From NCBI RefSeq assembly GCF_023856365.1, contig NC_064533.1:31544118-31608117 (forward strand): a DNA stretch of 64,000 nt, in the 5' to 3' direction. Source of the stretch: Brienomyrus brachyistius (Eukaryota > Chordata > Actinopteri > Osteoglossiformes > Mormyridae). The notes beneath the pieces are model-generated. The model did no database searches and was not told the origin of the DNA. It saw nothing but the letters and a program-made list of their open reading frames with translations. The translations under genes were made by a program, and so were the position numbers. Positions 10,934 through 20,920 of the stretch are shown here, piece after piece; position 1 is the first letter of the stretch, and each line of letters begins with the position of its first letter.

Positions 10934-11451
10934 GTGGTGGGGGGGGGAGAGAGGGTCACCGTGTGGGGAGGAAATGGGGGGGGGGGCAGAGAGGGTCACC
11001 GTGTGGGGAGGAAGTGGGGGGGGCAGAGAGGGTCACCGTGTGGGGAGGAAATGGGGGGGGGGCAGAGAGGGTCACCGTGAGGGGAGGAAGTGGGGGGGCA
11101 GAGAGGGTCACTGTGTGGGGAGGAAGTGGGGGGGGGGCAGAGGGTCACTGTGTGGGGAGGAAGTGGGGGGGGGGCAGAGAGGGTCACTGTGTGGGGAGGA
11201 AGTGGGGGGGGGGCAGAGAGGGTCACCGTGTGGGGAGGAAGTGGGGGGGGCAGAGAGGGTCACCGTGTGGGGAGGAAGTGGGGGGGGCAGAGAGGGTCAC
11301 CGTGTGGGGAGGAAATGGGGGGGGGCAGAGAGGGTCACCGTGTGGGGAGGAAGTGGGGGGGCAGAGAGAGGGTCACTGTGTGGGGAGGAAGTGGGGGGGC
11401 AGAGAGGGTCACTGTGTGGGGAGGAAGTGGGGGGGGCAGAGAGGGTCACCC
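10934..11451. repeat. About 36-bp G-rich minisatellite, about 14 copies
   Basis: The unit is GGGTCACCGTGTGGGGAGGA plus AGTG, a run of 6-12 G, and CAGAGA. Copies differ mainly in G-tract length. Every unit has three or more G runs, so the + strand is a strong candidate for G-quadruplex formation. Open frames of up to 206 codons here (Gly/Arg/Glu-rich) are products of the repeat. Confidence 0.95.
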
Positions 11452-13405
11452 TGTTGCACTTGTTGTCTTGTATCCTGGCCCTTGTTTTAAAACAATTAAA
11501 ATGGATATTAATAGTGAAACTATGAATTCTGTAAAGGGGGATTCGGGCTCAGTGAGCAAACAGGTTAGATGAGGAAGCCTTTCATTACAGCAGGATGTAG
11601 CGTGATGCTAGAGGACAAGCAGTTACAAGCCCAGTCTCAGGCAAAGGCGTCTGTATAAATGACGGTTGTGGGTAGGGGCATCATTCCAGATAAGCCTCTT
11701 TCACCCGGATAAGGGGCCATGAAATGCAACTTAACAATGACAAGTGGGTGCAACTGGCTAGTACAAGTATGGAGAAGAGGCAGGGGGAGGTTTATTGGGG
11801 AAGCCCCCCCCCCCCCCCGAAGTCGCTGTACTCAGGCTCCCTATCTCAGGCTGAGCTATATGGTGAGAAGCCAGACAGCTGGTTATTAATTGGAGGTGAT
11901 GGAAAGTCACATCGACACCCATAGCCACTAATAACGTAGGATGCCATGAGGTCGTCCGTAGGTCATCTGTAAGGCCGTCTGTGGCTAAGCTCGAGGGCTC
12001 CCTTCTCCAAAGGACCCGACAGCAGATCAGTCCTGGTCCCACTGGGTCGTTTAATCTGTGCGGCTGTCAGGCAGAGTGAAGCCGTCCCTCGCTGAGCCTC
12101 CGGACTCATAAATGTGAGTGGATGTGATTCTGCTCTATGACACTTGAACATGAAAGTCAGTGACAGACGGATCTTTAAACCGTTCCCTGCAGGACAGCCA
12201 GGGAGAAACTCAGATAAGGTGCAGGGGCCGGGGGGGGGGGGGGCTTTCCCCTTGTCTGACTTTCCTGATTGGCCTGTCTGCATTGACATTCTCTGGACAA
12301 CACGTCTCCAATAAGCAATGCACTCTTTGGGAGAATGATCTGGAAGGCTTGGAAAAGGAGACTTGGAAAGGAGACTGTTGACGGCCGGATATGGAGATGC
12401 AGGGAACGTCCAGCCCTGCTCTCGATATTAATCTGTGGTTTTATCCGCATTTTGAGGGTAGAATATTCTGCCGTTTGCTCAGCTTACCGGCCCCGCCATG
12501 TGGCTGGCTGCAGGTGCCTGATGCCGCCTTTGACGGGTCCTGAGCGTGGATGCTCGCAGAGGCGTGCTGAAGAGCCCATTTGCTGCTTCCTGAGGAGCCC
12601 ACGATGTATGAAAAGCACCCTGCCGGAATGCACCCCCGTAGCAGTGACACGGGGAATAGGGGAGTGCAGGGGAGCAGCGAGAAAAGGGGGCATTGAAATA
12701 CCGTTTCCCAGAGAGTGGCGAGCTTCGGCAACGTATTCATCCCCCGAGTCCGTGCCGCTGCTCCGCAGCTGCTTCGCCCCCCCCCCCCCCCCCCCCCCCC
12801 CCGTAGTCTCACAGCTGTGCCCCTAGCAGGGGGCTACGCCGCACTGGAAGCTGCCACTTAAAGCCCTGCTCTGTCAGGCGACTCCCCCCTCATAGTTCAC
12901 AGTGGCGTCAAACCAGCCTCGCAATGTCCTATGAACGTTGCAACGAGGACAAACTGTGGGGGCAGAGCTATGTGGGGTGGGCGGGGCTTTGTGTATTTGG
13001 GAATTTCGGATAGGAGTGGGGTGGGGCCACTTGCATATACTAGGTGAGGGATTCCACATGTCCATGCAAATTGCTCTTTTGAGAAACCCAATCCTGAAAC
13101 ACATCTGGATCACAGTGGAATATTAGTTATAAGGCGTCGGACATCACTGTGCTGGGTTGGGCATCTAATGCTATTTTAAGCTGAAGGACGGCGCATGTGG
13201 CAGACAGTTCTCTGTTTCAGTTTCGCTCCCCTTCATCCAGCCGCTTAGAGGTAAATGACTTACACAAGAAGCCAAGAAAGTTCAATGGCAGCGACGAGCC
13301 ACTTAGCAGAACTCAGGCCGTGCTTGAAGGAGCTCCTTCTGGCCCAGAAAAGCAATGATGTATGCGAGCAATAATACAGGTAAATAAAGACAGATGGGGC
13401 AGCGT
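11452..13405. other. Intergenic DNA with long homopolymers
   Basis: No gene is recognised. Notable homopolymers are 15 C at 11804-11818, 14 G at 12230-12243 and 26 C at 12777-12802. Open frames such as 12335-12826 run through a poly-C tract and are not credible. Confidence 0.4.
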
Positions 13406-13407
13406 GC

Positions 13408-13442
<35 letters not shown>

Positions 13443-13475
13443 TGGGTGTGTGTGTGTGGGTGCGGGTATGTGTGT
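13408..13475. repeat. (GT)n microsatellite
   Basis: GT dinucleotides are interrupted by GGGT variants. A CA microsatellite lies nearby at about 13591-13612, so the two arrays are in inverted orientation about 120 bases apart. Confidence 0.9.
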
Positions 13476-13649
13476 CTGTCCAGGAGGACGTGCGCAGGCG
13501 ATTGTATCACTATTGCACTGTCGATGCCATCAAAATCAACCACGTAAGAGACACACATCAGCAACATCTGTCGAGGTTTAAACTGGGAAACATACACACA
13601 CACACACACACAGCTACAGTATATATATGCTCTGACATGGATGCCCACA

Positions 13650-13840
13650 GGATGCAGTAACGCTGCCACTTAGGATGTGGACTCAGAACCTAAGATTGTT
13701 CGTTCACGTCCCAGAGGGTGCCCGGGTGTCGTAGCCCAGAGCAAAGCACTTATCCTAAAATAACCTGAAGTCACAGAACGTTCAGCTGAAGGAAGAATTG
13801 AAAGTCACTTTGGACAAAAGCATTAAGTGGATGCCATGAG
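13650..13840 (+). repeat. tRNA-derived SINE remnant
   Basis: The order is: a decayed tRNA-like head ending near 13715 (CGTTCACGTCCCAGAGG in place of a B box), AGAGCAAAGCACTTATCC, then TCACTTTGGACAAAAGCATT. This is the usual fish SINE order ending in the 'ttggataaaagc' type tail. Confidence 0.6.
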
Positions 13841-15120
13841 CGAGCTGAAATGCTGAAGCTTCACAGATACACAGGACTCAGGCCGCCAGCCCTCGGCAAA
13901 CACAGACGTGTTATCGGCAATTGATCATCAAGCCAAACTCAGACAGAAGCACCCGTTTCCCCTCCCTCTGCCTCCCCACGGACGCTTGCGATAACCCCTC
14001 TATCGGCACTCGTAGCAAATGAGAGGCGTTATCGCACAAGTTCATAACACCATTAATTTTGTCCGGAAAGGGGGAGAAAATTGAATCTGCCCTGTGAATC
14101 ACATGGGGAAGATAAATCCTGCAAAGACATTGATGGTGCACATATCCGGGACATACCGGCCTTGCCACTGTCGAGTTACCAGCACATCCCACGAGCCTGG
14201 GGGCGTGGAGCTTCATTACAGCACATCATCTCCATCCTGACGAGCAAGCAAGTTCACTCTCACCCAAAAGCGGAAATTAAAGGCTTCTTTTGTCAGCTGG
14301 AGGAAGGGGCACTGCGATTATTGAATTATGGCCATAAACCCATGGCAGTCGCAGGACCCGTGTGGGAAGTGAGGGGGTGGGCCAGGTGCAGCCCACAAAA
14401 CGTGTATTTTCAGTATAGTTCAGGCCAAAGAAGGCATCCTACTGAAGGTGATGAGGACCATGGTGGTACTCTGGAATGACCTGCACCGCATACAGACATT
14501 AAAATAAATGTAAAAGACAACAAACACTCACCAATATTGAAACAGCTTCTGGGAAGAAGTAAGAAAACATAAAGATGCACATTTCTGGTGCACACATTAT
14601 CTTTATTACACCAAAACTAAAACTCCAGGTAGTCATAGCTAAGCAAGATGGAACCCATAGTGGTAAACGGGGCATCATGGGAAATGAAGTTCTTTATACT
14701 GTTGGAATAGGAATCGATCTATTGTTCAACTCCTTATCTAGAACATTTCCATGGGGACAACAGGACTGCGCCATGTTAATGAAATGGTGTGGGCTCCATA
14801 ATAATCCTAATATGCTATTGTTCAGTTCTGAATTTCAGTCAGTTCACTGTGCATCTCGCTGATCTGGGAGCGATGTTTCAGTTTGGTTTAATTCCGGCGA
14901 TTTGAGTTTCCGAGGTGATTTTTTGAGTTTCCGAGGTGATTTCTGGAGACTCCCTTGTGCTATTTCACTCCTGCACGAAATCCTGCTCGTCTGCGGAACT
15001 GTTTTCTGTAAACATTGTCAAAAAGGAAAGCAGGTCACGTCCCTCTTTCCGCTTGCTCAGTCCTCTCACAGGCAGGCACACAGGCTTCTCCTGCCTCTTG
15101 CTTGTTTACAGGCCGTTTAA
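13841..15120. other. Intergenic DNA without recognised genes
   Basis: No gene is recognised. A 24-base imperfect tandem duplication containing GAGTTTCCGAGGTGATTT lies at about 14902-14942. A low-complexity-free block at about 13990-14340 could be conserved non-coding DNA, but I have no comparison to show it. Confidence 0.4.
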
Positions 15121-15124
15121 CAGA

Positions 15125-15300
15125 TGTGGTGAGGCCCTCCGTCCATCCCAGACTGGGTGACAGTAGCCTATCCCAGGTGGCACTGGGCATCAGGCAGGGC
15201 ACAGATCCAGGACAAGATGCCAGTCCACTGCAGAGCACGCAGTCAAACAAATAATGGGCGATTTAGAGATGCCGCTTCACTGTATGTCTTCGGGCTGCAC
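15125..15300 (-). repeat. Degenerate V-type SINE, 3' half, minus strand
   Basis: CCGTCCATCCCAGACTGGG, AGCCTATCCCAGGTGGCAC, CAGGCAGGGCACAG and ATGCCAGTCCACTGCAGAG follow the minus-strand order of the element at 16940-17297. The 5' half is missing or unrecognisable. Confidence 0.6.
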
Positions 15301-16363
15301 AGCAGAGGGAGCACAGAGAACCACCGTGCTGCACCAAGGCCTCCACATGTAATGAAAGTCAAAGTCCAGGAGGGTATTAGTCATCATTACCTCATTCTGT
15401 ATGCAAACCCTGAAATATATACAGCACTGTGCAAAAGTCTTAGACAGTCAAAGAAAATGATGTTTAAGTGATCTTCATGTTGGTCTAAAACCATGACATT
15501 ATGTCTGTCAAAGTGTGTCAGCGTAGCCATTTCAGAACCTCTGCTAAAATCACCCCAGTATCTGAAACCACTGTCCAGTGCAGCCGTGTATATTAACATT
15601 ACATTAACACACCTTGTATAACTAATCAATATCTCATTGACTTTTTAAAACTAATTAAGGTAATTAAGTGGGCTACTAGTAAAATTTAATAAATACATAG
15701 AATGGCTGAGGTGCCCCCGAGGAGAGGTTTGGGAACTGAAGTAGTGTTCTAGCCATGCAGGAAGATATCAGTAAGTTTTTGGAGAATGGTAGACATTTTT
15801 ACTAGTTCTTATTGTGTTACTCCTAATTGGTATATGTTCCAATATTATATTATATTGTACTGATTGTCCGGAGTTAATGTGCATTTACTACCCAGAAAAA
15901 TAACTTTAAACATGTCTTTTGACCACTTTTGTACTAGTACTGTATCAACATAGACTTTTGCTGCAGAATGATAAATATAGAAGAAGTCTGATTATCATTA
16001 CAAGGTCCAGCACAGTATTACACTGCTCACACTATATATATATAAGCATGAATATATCGAGAAATTTCACAGGTAACACAATAACTTACGAAAAACGAAA
16101 AAATGTTACTGTCTGCTACTTAAAGTGCAATAACACGATAAGTCACAAATGGTCTATTCCAAATAACTGACAAACTGCTAATTCAGCACCTGATGGTTTT
16201 CATGAGCTGTTGCTTATATTATCCATCTCCTATAGGACAATATAACCGAACAATAACTATACCAGGACAGCAATTGGATGGAGGTCAGTTGGGGTAACGA
16301 TTGGAGCATCTCTTTGGAGGGCATCCTTAAATCACAATCAGAAATATATATGCAAACACCTTA
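15301..16363. other. AT-rich intergenic DNA
   Basis: No gene is recognised. It has short AT microsatellites such as TATTATATTATATTG (15843-15857) and ATATATATATA (16032-16043). Confidence 0.4.
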
Positions 16364-16368
16364 CAATC

Positions 16369-16660
16369 TGTCAGAGTTCGCTGGGTAAGCCGGTAATTGC
16401 ACGGGCAGGCAGGAAAGGATGTAGCAGGTAGCTGAAAGTCGGGGTAAACTGGGGATTTATTATGGGGACGACGGCTACGAGCAGGACAGATGAACGATAC
16501 AGACATCTAACATCAATGACGGACGAAAAATCAAGATACCTGCAAGACGTGGACTGAAATAGGCAAGACAACAGAGTACAGCTGGGTACAATCAGGGAAG
16601 CACATGTGGATAATCAGGGGGGCGTGGCACACACGAGGATCGTACGAGCCGGGCATGATA
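16369..16660 (-). mobile_element. Solo LTR, same family as 7023-7299, with 5-bp target duplication
   Basis: Read on the minus strand it has the same order as the + strand LTR at 7023: a CATGCCCGGCTCGTACGATC start, CCCCTGATTATCCACATGTG, CAGCTGTACTC, a TAATAAATCCCC signal, and a GCGAACTCTGACA end. The target duplication CAATC is at 16364-16368 and 16661-16665. The terminal TGTCA on one side has decayed to TATCA. No internal retrotransposon sequence remains. Confidence 0.85.
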
Positions 16661-16665
16661 CAATC

Positions 16666-16930
16666 CATTATCTTTATTTATTATTGTCCTTTTTAACACA
16701 CTGACACTTACTGGCCTACAGTGACACTTACTGGCCTACAGTGACACTCACTGACATTCACTGACACTCACTGACATTCACTGACACACACTGACATTTA
16801 CTACCACACATTGATACATATTGAGAGACACTGATAGCCAATGACACTCACTGACATTCACTGACACACAATGAAACATGCTGACACACATTGAGGCACA
16901 CTGGTACATAGTGACACACTCACGCAAGGT
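16666..16930. repeat. GACACTCACT-type degenerate tandem array, unit A
   Basis: After TTTATTTATTATTGTCCTTT the sequence consists of roughly 10-base modules such as CACTGACATT and CACTGACACT. The same leader and module array start again at 17342, so 16666-16930 and 17342-17600 are two tandem copies of a block of about 270 bases, now separated by a SINE. Confidence 0.75.
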
Positions 16931-16939
16931 GCGTACAAT

Positions 16940-17332
16940 CCATCCATCCATCCATTTTCCAAACTGCTTATCCTACTGGGTCGCGGGGGGTCCGGAGCCT
17001 ATCCCGGAAGCAAGGGGCATGAGGCAGGGAACAACCCAGGATGGGGGGCCAGCCCATCGCAGGGCACACTCACACACCATGCACTCACACATGCACACCT
17101 ACGGGCAATTTAGTAACTCCAATTAGCCTCAGCATGTTTTTGGACTGTGGGGGGAAACCGGAGTACCCGGAGGAAACCCCACGACGACATGGGAAGAACA
17201 TGCAAACTCCGCACACATGTGACCCAGGCGGAGACTCAAACCCGGTTCCCAGAGGTGTGAGGCAACAGTGCTAACCACTGCACCACCATGCCGCCCCATA
17301 CAGTGCTAACCACTGCACCACCATGCCGCCCC
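16940..17332 (-). mobile_element. V-type tRNA SINE with target duplication and duplicated head
   Basis: Read on the minus strand, the element has a tRNA-like head with promoter boxes, a conserved central part (GAGTTTGCATGTTCTTCCCA), and a tail of GGAT repeats. GCGTACAAT at 16931-16939 and 17333-17341 is a perfect target-site duplication. The head segment of 35 bases (17263-17297) is repeated immediately at 17298-17332, giving a partial dimer at the tRNA end. The central domain is the one typical of V-SINEs (family knowledge). Confidence 0.85.
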
Positions 17333-17341
17333 GCGTACAAT

Positions 17342-17600
17342 CCATTACCTTTATTTATTATTGTCTTTTTTAACAGACTGACACTCACTGACATAAGTGA
17401 CACTCACTGATAAACACACTTACTGCCACACAATGATACACATTGACACTCACTGACACACAGTGAGACTCAATGACACCTACTGACACGGTGACACACA
17501 GAAACCCACACTGACGCACTGTGACACGAATCGATACTCACTGACACTCAGTGACAGTGACACACATTGGCTCACATTGAAACACACTGACACTCATACA
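17342..17600. repeat. GACACTCACT-type degenerate tandem array, unit B
   Basis: It starts CATTACCTTTATTTATTATT, as unit A does, and continues with ACTGACACTCACTGACA modules. The modules are more diverged from each other than the two blocks are from one another at their starts. Confidence 0.75.
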
Positions 17601-18585
17601 AAGTGCGCTTGGGTTCAGGCATTAGGTGATGTCACACGTGATGCACCCATACGTCCTTGTGTGCTAAAGAATGGGTCACCATTGACTGCCACTCAAATCA
17701 TTCTACCCATAAAGAAACCTCTGCGTGCAGATAGTACTGTACCTTATTTCTGTTTTAACTTACCAAATATTTAATCAAGCTTCGTTTTGACAAGAAACCA
17801 AACATTAAGTCATATTAATCCCCGAATCTGCTAAACTAAGTAAATTCAGGAGAAATATAGAATTTACCTCAGATTTATGCGTTTATGACACTTGGCCCTC
17901 TAATGTTAGTGACAGAAGTGCCTTTAAGGCAAGCTATGTCACTATTTGTTACATGATTTCAAGAATATTAAAGAATATTAGTGATTTAGCGTATGTAGGT
18001 TTCACATACCTCACCTGATCTGTAGTATCTGTTAGTTTTAACTCCCTGTCCTTTTGTGTTCTGTTGCAGAGCCCAGCCACCTGCATACTTGGCATTATTA
18101 AATCCATCAACCCCCCCCCCCATTTCTCTTATGGGAATTCCACATCTGCTCCCTTTTCTACATAGGCACTGTTCCCACAGCACTCACACACACACTGTCA
18201 GTTTAAAGACACACGTGTCTATTTCCATTAAGAAGAACCTTTCTGTGTTTATTGCTGTGCTGGGTTCCTTCAGCATGTACTAATCTCTATCCGCTGCGTA
18301 TGGCTTGGTTTGGGCAGGGACACCCTTCACAGAGGGTGATGGGCTGTGACGCCTCCCCCCCCCCCCCCCCCCATCCCCCCCCGCACGTGTCAGCACCGAT
18401 TTTCCTTTGGCTCTCTGCGGTCACACTCACGCATTCTGGAGGCAGGTGATGACAAGCTGGGCTACGCTATAATTAAAGCGTTCGGGTGACATTAAACACT
18501 GTATAAGACGTTGAAACTTGAAATGCAGGATCCTTTGTGGGTGGCCAGTGTCACTGCTATAAAACCAGTATGCGTCATTCATGTT
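17601..18585. other. Intergenic DNA without recognised genes
   Basis: No gene is recognised. It includes 18 C at 18355-18372. Short frames lack support. Confidence 0.4.
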
Positions 18586-18589
18586 TTAC

Positions 18590-19085
18590 ATTTTTATTTG
18601 TAGACTTAGGATCAGATGGTAAGGTTACCTATGGCCAGGGATGAACATAACTGGTACGGAAGTATGCGTTTACTTTTAAAAACAGTACGTGTGACAATCT
18701 ATTGTAGTAACGGTGTAGATGCGTATTTTATGTGCATTTGTGCTGATATGAATACAAATAGCATATAATGCATTTTAATCTTTATATATAAACTCTACTT
18801 CATTTGCAGTATACAGGTTAAAATGCGAGGTATTTTCTTGTTATGTCAGCGCAAATGCACATATAATAAGTACACATTTACAAACAATCAACTGTGGCAC
18901 GCATCGTTTTAAAGGTGAATGCGTACTTGCGTACCAGTTTTGTCCATCCCTGCCTATGACCCCTGGAGTTAAAGGCTTTGGTCAGGGGCCCAACTATGGC
19001 ATGATTACTTTGCCAGCCTCAGGATTTGAACGGACAACCTTCCATACATGGGCACAGATCTCTATCCTCCTGACCTGCTCAGCAC
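18590..19085 (-). repeat. tRNA-derived SINE remnant interrupted by a miniature element
   Basis: The right part (18961-19085) read on the minus strand has a B-box-like GTTCAAATCC (complement of 19022-19031) followed by a 'cttaac'-type body. The left part (18590-18635), starting ACATTTTTATTTGTAGAC, resembles the tail of the same SINE type. A hAT-like element (18636-18952) lies between the two parts. That both belong to one SINE is inferred from order and orientation. Confidence 0.5.
18636..18952. mobile_element. hAT-like miniature inverted-repeat element, 317 bp
   Basis: The left end is CAGGGATGAACATAACTGGT. The reverse complement of the right end is CAGGGATGGACAAAACTGGT, and similarity continues for about 45-60 bases. 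Flanking 8-mers CCTATGGC (18628-18635) and CCTATGAC (18953-18960) match at 7 of 8 positions. The CAGGG ends and 8-bp duplication are hallmarks of hAT transposons. There is no coding capacity, so it is non-autonomous. Confidence 0.85.
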
Positions 19086-19224
19086 CCACAGCATGCATGT
19101 TTGTTTTTATGCCTATTAAGGTTATTCTATAGTAACTGATGTCACATACAAGGTGTTCCCCATGAATACGCATAAGGATTCTCATCAGCCTGTCATTGGT
19201 AACCATGTGTGATATCAAAACACA

Positions 19225-19292
19225 CCCATGTAAAGCGCCTTGGGGCATTGTGAAAGGTGCTATATTGAATTGAACTGAATTGAATTGAATTT
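19225..19292 (+). repeat. L2-type LINE/SINE 3' tail remnant with GAATT repeats
   Basis: GTAAAGCGCCTTGGGGCATT, then AGGTGCTATATTGAATTGAA, resembles the conserved 3' stem-loop tail (aagcgcyttgrg...gcgctatat) of fish L2-clade LINEs and their SINEs. It ends in a (TTGAA)n repeat. Confidence 0.6.
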
Positions 19293-19344
19293 CAGAAATC
19301 CTTATCTGCTGGTGTTTTACATTCTGATTGAATAACCCATATTC

Positions 19345-20697
19345 AAAAAAAGGGATAGAAGTAATCCAGCAAACTATAGGCCAATCAGGTTAACTTGCAT
19401 AACTGGAAAAGTAATGGAAGCTATAATCCAAGGGAAAATGGTAGATTACCTGGATTAAAATAACATTCTGAGGGATAGCCAACATGGATTTAGGAGAGGT
19501 AGATCCTGTTTAACTAATCTACTTGAGTTCTTTGAGGAAGCTACAAGAGAAACTGATCGCAAACAGGCCTACGATGTGATCTACTTAGATTTCCAGAAGG
19601 CCTTTGATGTTGTCCCCCACAAATGGCTCTTGCTTAAGCTCAAAGCTGCAGGGATTTTAGGAACTGTAGCAGCTTGGATCGAAAACTGGTTAACAGACAG
19701 GAAGCAGTGAGTAGTTATTAGAGGCACAATGTCACAGTGGGGTACCACAGGGTTCAATTTTAGGACCACTATTGTTCCTAATTTACATTAATTATACTAA
19801 CATCAATACATACAGTAAACTGGTTAAATTTACAGATGACACCAAGGTGGGTGGTGTAATAAATACTGAACTAGCAGCACAGAGGCTACAACGGGATCTT
19901 GATTTAATTAGCAGCTGGGCTGATACCAGGCAGATGAAATTTAATGTAGATAAATGTAAGGCGATCCATGCAGGGAGCAGAAATATAAAGTACAGATATT
20001 TTAAGGGTTCCATTGAAATAAAAGTAGCTGATTACGAGAAAGACCTCAGGGAGTAAGTTGATGCTTCTATGTCCCACTCTCGCCAGTGTGGGGAAGTAAT
20101 AAAAAATGCCAATAGGATGTTGGGTTACATCTCTAGATGTGTGGAGTTTAAGTCAAGGGAGGTGATGCTACGATTATACAATTCCTTGGTACAGTAAGAC
20201 CCCACCTAGAATATTGTGCGCAGGTTTGGTCACCATACCTTAAGAAGGACATTGCTGCCTTGTAAAGGGTGCAACATAGGGCGACAAGAACGATTCCTGG
20301 TCTTAGAGGAATGTCTTAAGAGGAGAGGTTAGCTGAGCTGAATCTATTCAGCCTCGCGCAAAGGAGATAAGGGGGGACATGATCCAGGTATATAAGATTC
20401 TAACAGGTCTGGATGCTGTTCAGCCAAAGGGCTACTTTAATATTAATTTAAATACTAGAACTAGTGGCCATAAGTGGAAATTTCGCGGGAGAACATTTTA
20501 AACTGAATTTGAGAAAACACTTCTTTACACAGCATGTAGTTAGAGTATGGAACACTCTTCCTGCTAGTGCAGCACAAGCTAAAACCCTGGGTTCCTTTAA
20601 ATCAGAGCTGGATAAGATTTTAACAACTCTGAGCTATTAGTTAAGTTCTCCCCAATCGAGCTTGATGGGCCGAATGGGCATGAATTTCTTATGTTCT
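19345..20697 (+). mobile_element. CR1-like LINE remnant (reverse transcriptase and 3' part), dead
   Basis: Conceptual translation in shifting frames gives, in order, NYRPIRLTCITGKVME near 19372, LDFQKAFDVVPHKWLL at 19585-19630, and the catalytic box FTDDTKVGG at 19829-19855. These are followed by SSWADTRQMKFNVDKCK and LGYISRCVEFKSREVM segments, then a C-terminal part near 20200 (HLEYCAQVWSPYLKKDI). The order is typical of CR1-superfamily reverse transcriptases. The catalytic DD is kept, but stop codons (for example after DRKQ near 19708) and several frameshifts inactivate it, and the endonuclease and ORF1 are missing (5' truncation). The 3' end carries ATGTTCTTATG short repeats, as CR1-like elements do. 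Assignment to CR1 rather than a sister clade is inferred. Confidence 0.85.
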
Positions 20698-20739
20698 TAT
20701 GAATGGAATGGAATGTGGAAGATGCATGGATGATTACTG

Positions 20740-20920
20740 TAAGGGGGGCAGGTAAGGATTCTATGCCCATGACCAGAAGGTCACTGGCTCAAATCCCAAG
20801 GTCGGCAGACTGATGTTATCATGTTATCGTTGGACCCTTAGACACTAAATGCTGCAGGCACTGTCTGACTCCGCTTTCTCCAAAAATGTCATTGCTTTGG
20901 ATAAAAGAAACCGCTACATC
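20740..20920 (+). repeat. tRNA-derived SINE remnant
   Basis: It shows a decayed head with CTATGCCCATGACCAGAAGG, a B-box-like TGGCTCAAATCCC (20785-20797), TGGACCCTTAGACACTAAAT, and the tail TTGCTTTGGATAAAAGAAAC. This is the standard fish SINE order, and the copy follows immediately after the CR1-like remnant. Confidence 0.65.

Noticed and set aside
10870..11572. Open frames of up to 206 codons rich in Gly, Arg and Glu
   Set aside because: They are translations of the G-rich 36-bp array, open in several frames.
12335..12826. 163-codon + frame and 123-codon - frame ending in Pro or Gly runs
   Set aside because: They run through the 26-C homopolymer and no family is recognised.
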